From Monocercomonoides exilis (Eukaryota > Preaxostyla > Oxymonadida > Polymastigidae), in contig LSRY02000019.1 of the NCBI GenBank assembly GCA_001643675.2, positions 558,001 to 622,000 on the forward strand: a stretch of 64,000 nucleotides of DNA. The letters run 5' to 3'. The notes beneath the pieces were generated by a model. The model searched no databases and was not told the DNA's origin. It saw nothing but the letters and a program-made list of their open reading frames with translations. This document shows, in pieces, positions 31,288 to 42,500 of the stretch. Numbering within the stretch: position 1 is the first letter of the stretch; each line of letters starts with the position of its first letter. The translations under genes were made by a program, and so were the position numbers.

Positions 31288-33840
31288 TCATTTTTTCCTT
31301 TTATCGGGTTTCTTCTCTCTTTCTTTATTGTCCATTTCAATCAGTTTTTTGAAGGCAAATGTTCTTTTCCTTCTCTTCATTGCCAGCACACAATGGACAG
31401 TTCCAATGGCCGCAAAGCACAGGAAGACAAAGGCTCCTGCTGCTGCGATAAGAGCATACGCTTTTGTTCTGTTAATCGGCTGCGGGCATTTCATGTGTGT
31501 TTGGATGAACTTTGTGATGAGTGTGAGTGAAGTGGCAGAAGACGAGGTTATCTTGTAGTGGTTCGGCGTAATCTCATCCAGAGCAGATTTGAATGCTGCA
31601 CATTCAGTTGAGAACGAGATCAGGTCAAATGAGTTGTCTTCAGTTAATTGAAAGTCAGACAGAACAAATCCTTTCTCTATTTCGTATGTGCTGTATCCTG
31701 AAGAAGATGTCATCGATGTTGAATTTGATTCATCAAAAGTGAGTGAATGAGAAGATGTTGCTGTGTGCGAATCAGGTGGAATGTGATTTTCTGAATAAAA
31801 CAAAGAAGAATCTTCTCCTTTTGCAGCATGCTCTGAAGAATAAATTGTTGGGGACACGTATTTGTATGAGGAGGTATTCGGAACTGTGGTTGACCATATT
31901 AAATTGCACGAGTCATCTTCAGGGTTTGGCACCTTACTCGGAATCTCACTTTGTTCTGGCAGTAATTCAGCGTATCTGCTTGTCTTAGTACTGCTGCTCT
32001 TGTTCTTCAAACTCCGAATAGGATTCGACTCAAGCAACTGTCTGAAAACTGTGTTTGTGATGTTGGTGATTGAGCAGATCCTCGTATTACCTGGATCGAT
32101 CATGTAAACATCATCCATGTCGATTTCGCCTTCAAACAGATGATAAGTGATTGACCCGCGCTTCAAAGCATACACTGCGGTGTTGCTGACGTTCAGGCGA
32201 GTCTTTGAATCCAGCAGGTGCTGTTGAGCCGGAAGCACCTCATCGACCATCCACTGCTGAATGCTATTTCTCTTTGAAAGTGAAGGCGAATAATTGACTG
32301 CAGAAAAAGTTGGTGATGTGCGTGGTGAATGTGCAAGATATGAAGTGATGTATAAAAAGAAAGAAATGATAGAGTTGAGAAGATTTATGATGGTAGAAGT
32401 AAAAGCATAAAAGATGTTTGTAAGTGATGAATTGTGTGGATAGCTCATTGGCAATGTTAATCGGTAGCGTTTGAAAAAATGAAAGTGAAAATCTGTGTCA
32501 GTTTCGAAAGAGGTGTGTGAATTAATACTTTTTGAATTGAATTTTGAATTAGAGTTGGTTCCGGATTCATTCGCCAATAGCAGCCTCTTGTTGCATCCAA
32601 TAATTTTGTTAAGTTTCAACTCTTCAACTTTCTTTTCCATTGCCGTGCGAATTGCGCTGCCATTCTCTGTTTCCCATGACTGAAGAGGCTTTGAAGGATC
32701 AAGTTTATTAATAAAGTCCTGCAAAACTGATACCGTCGTTGGAAGAAATGATATGTTAAATTGAGCTAATTTGTCGAATGTTGCAGGCTCATCTTCCGTG
32801 TTGCCAAAGTGCTTCTGTGATGAGAATGAGTATTTGTTTGAAGTGTATATCGCTGATTTTTCAGAGCTGTTTGTGTTGTGTTTTCCTTCCGAAATGATTG
32901 TTTTAACAAGCTTGACTTGAACAACACCTATTTCATAATTACTAAATCCGCTAGAGATTGTGATTGTCATATTATCCTGATTCACGCATGCTTCCTCTCG
33001 ATACGTTCCACCACAGAAAATTACAAGAGGCATATATGGGTTCATTCCTCTCAAAAAACTTCGTACAACTTCTACTTCGGTGCCTGTAGTCCCCATATTC
33101 ACTTCAACAACCACAAGTTTAACATCTTCAGAAGTCATTATATATCTAACGTCTGGACCATTCAAAGCATTTATTGGAGATATGATTGATAATGATGATG
33201 TTCCAAGTGTTGTTTTATTAGAAAGGAAAGATAAAACACCAATTGATCCAAAATTTTCAAGAGGAATCTTTAAAAATGCATTTGTAAGCGGAATCCAATC
33301 TTCAACATCCATAATGTTTCCAGTAATAATATTTCGACTTGATATACGCTCCTTTCGAAGAAAATTAACAAATGATTCACTTCCCAATTCATTTTCTCCA
33401 CACATCAATCCATCAATAGAAAAAAATGGAATTATTTCTTGCATAAATTTTCCTATTTCCTCTGTTGCATCGCTTAATCCGGATCCCTATAATGTTATTT
33501 TATTTTATTAATAAATGTGTTTGATATACAAATTGATTTCACATACACGAATGAAATTTCCGCTGTCAAAAGCGAGAACATAGTTTCCAGCCTTTGTTCG
33601 TTCTTTAGCCTGATGAATAAAATCCTCATAATCTGCAATTGTAGCATCAAATCTTTTCTCATGTTTTTTCTCTCTTATTCGTCCAAATACTTTTTATAAA
33701 AATCATGATATTAAAAATTTTATTTATTCTTCAAACAAATTTGTCAAACTATTTGATGTATGGAAAATTGTAAAGAAAAATTCTTCTCCTATTTCGCATT
33801 CCAGCAAAGTCAGTAAAAAATAACATATGCAAAACCCCAT
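31288..33840 (-). CDS. Membrane-anchored calcineurin-like phosphoesterase / 5'-nucleotidase-like protein, probably inactive
   Basis: Exons are 33840-33750, 33689-33547 and 33486-31288. The 60-nt introns 33690-33749 and 33487-33546 both keep frame, giving about 810 residues. It starts with a signal peptide (MGFCICYFLLTLLECEIG). The order of segments follows the secreted 5'-nucleotidase/Ser-Thr phosphatase-like family: FHTSNIFGRIREKKHEKRFDAT, YEDFIHQAKERT, LAFDSGNFIRGSGLSDAT, MCGENELG and LVIFCGGTYREE. At the usual metal ligands the motifs are altered. The expected DTGD-type, GNHE and GGHSH motifs read DSGN, GENE and GGTYR. One C-terminal membrane helix lies near residues 752-775, followed by a basic tail. 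It is likely a surface pseudo-enzyme. Family membership is inferred from motif order. Confidence 0.78.
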
Positions 33841-34066
33841 CTTTTTAGAAGGTCAATAAAAAAAAAAAAGAAAAATGCCATAATAATTTCGAAATTGAAG
33901 AATACTTTCTCATGATTATGATGGGTAATATTTTTTGATTTTTTTATATTTCCCCTTGCGGCTAATTGGTTACAAGATAGAAGGTAATTTGTTATTATTA
34001 TTCAAGTATTATTTTGAATTGAATATTTATTTTCTTTGTTAGTCACTATTTCAAACACCTAATAGA
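33841..34066. other. Upstream region of the phosphoesterase-like gene
   Basis: AT-rich DNA between the start codon at 33840 and the long palindrome. No gene is seen. Confidence 0.5.
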
Positions 34067-35018
34067 GTCAACTTTTTAATGGGACTTTTTTCTTTATTGG
34101 CACTTTTTTTGTTTTTGCATGCCAATCATTCAAAAAAGCTAGATGGGCCTCAACACTCGGATGAGTGTGTTTATAAAATAAATACATTAAATTACCAATT
34201 TGTTTTTTAAATTTTGTTTATTTTTCGTGGAGATACAGCAATTTTATATTTATTTTGAAGTGACTTTTTTCAGCCGAAGAAGCATTTCACAAAATTTTGA
34301 AATCCATTTTTAAAAACTACTAGCATTTTCCTTTTTATATTCAAAATCTTAAGTTTAACAACTTGTTTTTTCTTTGTTTTTTTCACATTTCAATTTTTTA
34401 TCAGCATGCGAATACAATTTTGAAAATTTCTTTGTTATAAAAATGAAATGTTAAAAATAAAAATATGACATGAAAAATGCACACTTTAATAAAGAATTGT
34501 GAAAAAGTTTGAACAAAAAAATTATCTATTTATATCAAACTCATCAAAATAAAAACATTGAATGGTCTGAGATCAAACTTTTTCACAATTCTTTATTAAA
34601 GTGTGCATTTTTCATGTCATATTTTTATTTTTAACATTTCATTTTTATAACAAAGAAATTTTCAAAATTGTATTCGCATGCTGATAAAAAATTGAAATGT
34701 GAAAAAAACAAAGAAAAAACAAGTTGTTAAACTTAAGATTTTGAATATAAAAAGGAAAATGCTAGTAGTTTTTAAAAATGGATTTCAAAATTTTGTGAAA
34801 TGCTTCTTCGGCTGAAAAAAGTCACTTCAAAATAAATATAAAATTGCTGTATCTCCACGAAAAATAAACAAAATTTAAAAAACAAATTGGTAATTTAATG
34901 TATTTATTTTATAAACACACTCATCCGAGTGTTGAGGCCCATCTAGCTTTTTTGAATGATTGGCATGCAAAAACAAAAAAAGTGCCAATAAAGAAAAAAG
35001 TCCCATTAAAAAGTTGAC
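34067..35018. repeat. Long palindrome: two 446-bp arms with a 60-bp loop
   Basis: The arm 34067-34512 pairs with 34573-35018. The paired positions sum to 69085 at both ends, so the arms have equal length with no net insertion. By eye every stretch I compared is identical in reverse complement. The loop is 34513-34572. The ends read GTCAACTTTTTAATGGGAC. Flanking bases have TA at matching distances on both sides (CCTAATAGA on the left, CCCAATAAA on the right), which would fit a TA target duplication with slightly diverged outer ends. There is no coding capacity. It is most likely a non-autonomous foldback element; a recent inverted duplication or an assembly artefact are alternatives. Confidence 0.92.
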
Positions 35019-36570
35019 CCCAATAAATTTCGGTTAGACGGGACATAGCGACCGGGATAAAAATTGTGTTAAAGAAGAACTATTGACCTTGAAAGAACAA
35101 ATTTACGGATGTCAAAATTTACAAATAGGAAAAATACACTATCAAAAAGTGAAAAATTATCGCTGGTTAAAAAGCAGTCGTGGAAAAAAATATACAATCA
35201 AACCCCAAAGATAAATAAGAGAGATTATTTCTCTTAGGTTTTTGTTGAAATAATGATTTTCTAAATGTCAATGTGTTTATTAGAGTTATGTTTAACGAAA
35301 ACTTATTATTTGATCAACTGATCAGAGTTTTTTTATTTTATGTGGAGAATTTTTCAAAAATAAAAAATCCTGTTGGATTTGAAAGATCGGTTTTCTCAGT
35401 TTTGAATCACTACAGTTCGAAAACCACTACTGAAATATCATAATTGCATTCATTGGTTATAACATAAATAAATATAAACATATGAATCGAGTTTTTTCTG
35501 GTCGTAATCTGCCTTCTCACCTATATTTCTTTAAAAATCAATGAAATCGATTATTCTGTTAAACAGCGTGGATTGAACATTGAAAAAACATGTTTTTATT
35601 CTTGTGTGAATTGTTTATTTTTTGAAGAAAGAAATCAATAAAGGATGGAATTTATGAAATCATTTTTTTTCACAAACAACTAATCCATAAAAGAATTGCG
35701 CTTTCTTCTTTGCATCGATATTTTGATTTTTTGATATAATGAAAAATAGAACTTCGAATAAATTATTGCAATTTTTAGTCAGTCTGTTGAAAAAAATTGA
35801 ATTTTCAAAATTAACATTGAAAAAAAAACTCAAAACTGAAACGAAAGATTGAATACAAAATAGATGGGACAAATCCAATTAAAAAATGGTGTTGTTTCTT
35901 TATTATTCAAGTTAAATACCAAAGGATTGGTAATGGCGTTTCAAATAAGAGATATACAATTACAACAACAAAACATTTTATTTAAGATTTAAGAAGAAAT
36001 TATTAATCGAATAAACTTATTGTTTTCACTGAAAGAATTTGAAAATAAATGAATTTTGTAACAAAATCAAAATCAATTCAACGCAATAATCTTTCGAATC
36101 CAAATGAAAATAAACTCATTAATAAACATTCTTCTGTTAAAACGCAAAAAAGAATAATCATAAATTGTGAACGAAAGTGTGTGGAATTACATATATATGT
36201 TGGTGAAGATAAAAAGTGTTGGAGTTACAACATCAACAAAAACAAAAAGACATCTCAATTATGAGTGTCACTCTCAAAAGATGTGAAACAAAACAGATTG
36301 CAAAAGATGAAATCAAGAATATATATAGCAGCTAATATTCACATGATTTAATCACAAAACTCAAACAATTTCAAACAAAATCCCATTTAACAAAAATAGA
36401 ATTTAAACTGAAATTTCAAAAAGATTCAACATTTATAACAAAAATAAAAAAAAAATAAAAAAGAGAAGAAACTTTCAAAAAAACAAAAAAGACTGGGAAA
36501 AACGCATTAAAGCTTTCAATATTCTTCATTCATTCATCAGAATGTTTCCTTTTGTGTGGAATTAACTTTT
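35019..36570. other. Gene-free AT-rich stretch
   Basis: About 1.5 kb between the palindrome and the 3' end of the giant surface protein. Short open frames (for example 36049-36264) have no recognisable product. I see no RNA gene or clear repeat. Confidence 0.55.
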
Positions 36571-39500
36571 TCATTGTGCGGCATCCTCATTCGTATTTTT
36601 CCCGCTTTCATCACTTTTCTCACATCCACTTTTTTTCATTTCCTTTTCTTCAGAGGACTCTTCCAATTCAATGGCATCTGACATCGTCAGAATCACCATC
36701 TCCGCTGGAAAGCGCTTTATGAACTCCCGCTTCAGCTGCGTGAGGGACGGACGGTCTTCTGCTGATGAAGAAATGCAATTCTTGATGGTTTCAAAATATG
36801 AATTTGCTTGTAATTGCTCCGATGCAGGTCTTTCTCCATTCACAATCTTCTGCCCTGCTCCCTCTCCATCATACTCTCCAAACGGGACCTGAAGAGTCAA
36901 GCACTCCCACAACATCATCCCGATCGAGAACACAACTGATTCCTTTGTTGCTCTCATCTTCTTATTGATCAAAAGCTCAGGTGCCTTCCACCTCAAACAC
37001 TCTTTTTTGTAATAATCATCATTCTCAAAGGCGGATGAGGGAAGAGAGTCCTCATCATCATCACTTGCAGATGTGACAACAGTTGATGATGATATGGATG
37101 ATGAATCTGAACTATCATCGGACAATAAGTCAGAATGCATGACAATACAGATGACCATGCGCTCGGAGAAAAGAATAATGTGGGGACTCAGATTGGCCAA
37201 TGATTGGAGTGGATTTTCCATTTCATCAAATGAATGGAGCGAAAGATTAGCCACCCAGAACAGGATCTGAGCAGCTGTTTGCTCCCTCTCCTGAAGAGTA
37301 CCAATCGCCATCTCCTTTGTCTTATTCCTTCCATGGAGCAGCATGAACAAAGAATCCCTCAGATCCACAATCAGCTTCTCATGAGGAGGTGAACAGGCCA
37401 TTGCATCAACCAAATTTGAAATTGATGAGGTGGTTGGGCAAAGATCCTCCCCTCGAACAAATGTTGAATCTGAATCAGTTGTTGAAGTGGATGAAATGGA
37501 TGGAGAAAGTGTTCTCTTCCTCGATATATCATCTTCTTCCTCATCGACCTTCTCCAGCATCCATTCAGGAATCTTGTCTGAGTCTCTGCCCAGGATGTAT
37601 TCAGTCGATCCACTTTCACTCAATAAATGCTCTGATGACTCTGAGTGTCCCAAGCTTTTCTCAAACACCCTCTTCTTTATCCTCTCCTCATTCTTCTTCT
37701 CAGCCTCCCTCTCAGCCCTTCTCCACTGTTCCTCAGGAGACATCTCCATCGTCACCATCTCTATCGCCTTCGGATCTTTTCTGATATTGTCTTCCACAAT
37801 CACCTCCAATTCTTCTGTCCGTCTCTTTTGCTTCCTCCATCGAATCGTCACAACAACAATGATCAATAGTAGCACAACAAATATAATGCAAGAAACAACA
37901 ATAATGATCCAAGTGAATTTCGTGCCATTCCCACCTTCAACAATTCTTTCATTTCCACTTGACTGACCTTCGCTCCTGTTCTTCAGAATGAATGATTGAG
38001 TAGATGCTGGAGATTCTGATCTCCCAAACAGAATGCACACACTCACTTCAATTTCGTCTCCACAACCACTGATGAGATCCTTTGCAACACTTCCTTCAAC
38101 TTCTCTTTCTGACAGAAATCCATTTGAATCAAAATCATGTTTTTCAATCTCTTTCTCTTCTCCTTTTCTCTTTACAACTGCTAATGAAAGATTGCACGGA
38201 ATAAGAAGCAATCCTTTTATTGTCAGTTTCATTCTGTCTGCCTCTTCTTTTGCTTCCACACTCTCCAATGCTGGAATGAAGAATGATGAATCTCTCTCTG
38301 AAGCAATTCCTTCAAAGCTGCACCCTTCATTCAACATCCAAAGCGATGTATTTCTCTCCAATCCATCTCCTCCTTTCAAACTCAGCACATTCAATGCTCC
38401 TGAATCTGAGCAGATGATATTTCTTCTCAATGATGGATATCCTTCAATTGATGGATTATTGCTTGAGAAATTCCCTGCTTCAATTTTAACGCTTCCTCCT
38501 CTCATTGTTATTCCACCATCTGGTGAATTTGAGATTGTTGAATCTTTCATCATCACAGAACTCTTCACAACATCCACAAGAGATCCATCCCATCTGCACA
38601 TCTCTTCCTCATTCAAATCCTGTTCATTTTTTTCCTTTGAATTCCCATCAAATATGCAATTGTCCATTTTCATATCGGTGCAATCCTCTACATTCATCAA
38701 TTTCCCTTTTATGGTCTTTGAACTTATTTTCCCTATTGTGCAATTTGTCAATTGCATTGTCTTTTTCATTGAAAAGCATGATATCAATGATTTTTCATTT
38801 CCTTCAACTGAGATATTTTCTGTATTGAAATCCTTGATTGTTAATTGTCCGCATTCATATATATCCAATAGAGATTTCGAAATTGTTGAATTGCAAATCG
38901 TTAATGAAACAATTACTGACGAAAGAGAAGATGAAAGATATAATGCTGATTCATGAAGAATGAGATTTGTCACCTTGCATCTATCAAGTTGTAGTTCTCC
39001 TTTTGCCATTTGAATAACGTGAAATGGAATGTTTGTAAAAGCAAAATTTCTTCCTTTCGTTGATGATTTTGAAGAATATGAACAATTCACAATTTCAAAA
39101 ATTCCTCCCTCTGGTGATATCAGTGATTCATGTGAAGAGATGAAATTTGGATCAAATACAAAGTTCACTCTCAGCAATGAGACTGTTCCTGTTGTTATTA
39201 TCAATGCCTCCTTTGTTTTTTCAATACTAGATTTCACTTCAACTTTACAATTTTCTCTGTTCTTCGAACTCAAACTCATCTCCTCCAGTTCTATCTCTTC
39301 CCCAATCACACTCTCTTCAACAACAATCATCACGCTCATGAAATCTGAAGTCAAATGCATCAGTCCATGATCAATCGAATCACATGGAAGAATGTTTGTT
39401 CCACATTGCCTCTCATCCGATCCATTCACACTGCTTACAATGATTGTGTCGCTCTGATGGATCGTAACAAATTCAATCAGATCTGTATCTTCTTTGTGTT

Positions 39501-42500
39501 CGCACCTATCAATTCCATATATTGCATTGAATTGAGTGAAGTTGCCTTCTCGAAGATCAAATTGAAATTGGCTTTCATTGATCTGAGATGTGACGTTGAA
39601 ACATTCAATGAAAATATCATTCCCGACTCTTGCTGTGTTTGAACTGAATTTCATTCCCACAAATGTGAAATCAAGAAACCCTCTTTCCTTTGTTGCCAGA
39701 TACACCCCTCCTCCTTTCCCATTGGCGCAGCTGCAACGGCTGATTGTTGAGTCAACCATCTTCATCGATCCTGATGCACCCAATGTGAAGAATATCGCAC
39801 CTCCTTTTTCACTTGATTCTGCTTTGTCTTCTGTGATGTTGCTCTCATTCACAACCAAACAAATCTTTTTCTCACTCTTTGATTCCAAAATGCTTGCTCC
39901 ATTGTCACATCTCTTTATTCCTGAAAATGATGATTTGTTAATCTCAATATTTACACATTCTTCATCTCCTTCATTTGTCTTCAATCCTTGTTCAGATTTC
40001 TTGATTGATAAAATACATCCTCCGCTTTCATTTAACGATTCCACTCGAACATTCACCAAATGACAAGTTATTCCAGAATCATGAATGACAAAAATACTGT
40101 TTCCAACATTGCATGATTCCATTGACAAATCAATCACTTCCACAGTTCCTCCAATTGCATCCACAAATACACATTCAAATCTATTGTTCGTTCCTGCCTC
40201 TGAATGGAATGAACATTCACTTATCACCAAATCTCCATCTTTGTTTGAAATAATCGATTTTGCTGAGTTGTCAAATTCAGATGTCAGTTTGAGTTGGATA
40301 TTTGTCAATTCAAGATGAAAATAATTTTCCATGAAATATTCCAATTTGTTTTCAACTGCCTTTTCAAATTTCAATTTTGCTTTTACATTTTCTTCTCCCA
40401 TCTTTACACTCTTTTTGATCTGATAATTGGAAACATTGAAAGAATCTCGAATGATTGTTGATCCTTCAATCTGAATTGTTTTCATAGCATCTCCATCTCT
40501 CATGTTTTCCATCCCTTTCCACATCGTTTTGCATGGCTCTTCTTCACTTCCACAACGTGCAACATCAAATCCAGTCGATGAAATAAATATTTCAGTTGAG
40601 CTGAATGGAACGAGGAACATGAATAAATCCTTGTTTGAATGATAGTTATCACTTCCAACAAAAAGAGTTTTATCATTTATCATTGAGGAATAATCAAACT
40701 TGAATGAAGTATTTGTCACAGAAGAATTAAAATCCTTTGCCAAAATGAACACATTCTTTCCAATGGCTGCATTGTTATTCTCAAATGTTACGCCAGCATC
40801 AAAAAGAAATGGTGTTTCATTTAAGCAATTTTGGCAATCCAAATACAAGAATCCTCCTTTTCCATTTTTTGATGAAAGCGAGCAAGATGATGCATGTGTC
40901 GATTTAATTACCAATTTTTCATTCTCTTTCAATGTCACTTTTGCAACTCCCCCTTCTCCACTGCCTGTGTTTTCAATCTGTGAAAAGTTGCCACTTTCAA
41001 ACAAAACAGAAGAAGATATTTCCAATGGAGATTCTCCAAATGAACGCTCAAAGATGCACCCTTCTATTGAGCAATTCAACAGTTTCACTTTGTATTCTTC
41101 TTCACTCTCTCCTTCATTCACAGTTCTGGATGAAGGTGAAAGTGAAAACAGCTCGACTGATGATTTCACTTCTGAAATAGTGACAAAGTTCAATCCAACC
41201 ATCTTCCCAGTTGATTTGATCAAAGAAAATCTTATCGTGTTTCGCTTCCCTCCAATAAAATTAATTGCACAGTTTTTCATGTGCAGCTCACCATTTGTAC
41301 TGCTAGATTCGATCACAGACGTGATTGTTCTGCTAAAACTTGATGGAACAACAATCCCAATGAACTCCATTTCTGTCAGTGATGATGATTTCAGAACACA
41401 TTCTTCTTCAGATCTACTCAATTCTGTTTGGCATTCGATCTGCACAACAGCTTCCTCTTTTGCCTTTACACACATTCCTCCCACATCAACACACCCAGTT
41501 AAAAACGAATTTGAGATTACGATAATCTCTTCTTTAATATTCGGTGTTTTCTTTAAACGCTCCATTCCACAATTAACGTTCAAACATGGAGCCTTTTCCA
41601 TCCCACAATACACCTTTTCGACACCAGATATTCCATCGACAAACATCTTGTCAGCTGTATATCCTTCAATAAAAATGAATAAATCGACATCCCAATCACC
41701 GAATGCTTCTGTTCTATCGCTCCCAAATACGGAGTTGTCTTTCTGAGGGATGCTTCTCATGAAGGCGAACAAGGGCTCTTTCACAGAAGCGACAAATGAT
41801 TCACACACAAAATACATATCTCTTCCGACACTCGCCTTGTTGGCTGAAAACACGATATTGGTTATGGAAAAGGAGGATTCTGACACTTCTGAATTATCCT
41901 TGTACTCGATCATGAGAGCACCGCCTCTTCCTCCAGAACTTGTATCCTCGCTCACAGAGCAGGTGGAGAAGGTGGTGTTGTTCACAGAAAATGTGTTGGC
42001 AGGGGCAGATGAGGCGAATGAGATGCACCCGCCATTGGTGGGAGTCTGTTGGTTCAACTGTTCTGAGTTGATGTTTGTGATGGTGCAGTTGGCGAGGGAG
42101 AGGGAGAGGGCAGGGGAGGTGGCAGAGGAGAGGACACAGCTGGTGGGGGTGGCTGTGGAGGTGATGTGGGTGATGCTGGAGGAGTTGAGGGTGAGGGGGT
42201 TTGTGAGGGAGGTGAGGTGGAAGATGCTTCGGCTGTTGAGGGAGAGTTGGGTGATTGCTGTGTGGTTGAGGGCGAGGGAGCCAGCAGTGAGGAAGAAGAG
42301 GGGAGTTTTTATTGTAATGGATGTTGTTCCGGTGATGGTGGTTGTGTTGAGGCTGAGGGAAGGGGAGTTTTGGGAGAGGTGGAAGAGGATGGGGGTGATG
42401 GGATTTGTGGAGTTGTGAGCGATGGCGAGGGCAGAGACTGTGAGAGAGCCCTGTGTCTGTTGGAAGAGGGCAGACAAGGCAGATGGATCTGATGAAGAAA

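Noticed and set aside
34067-35018. Palindrome as an assembly artefact
   Set aside because: Not excluded, but the unique 60-bp loop, different outer flanks and possible TA duplication fit a real element better.
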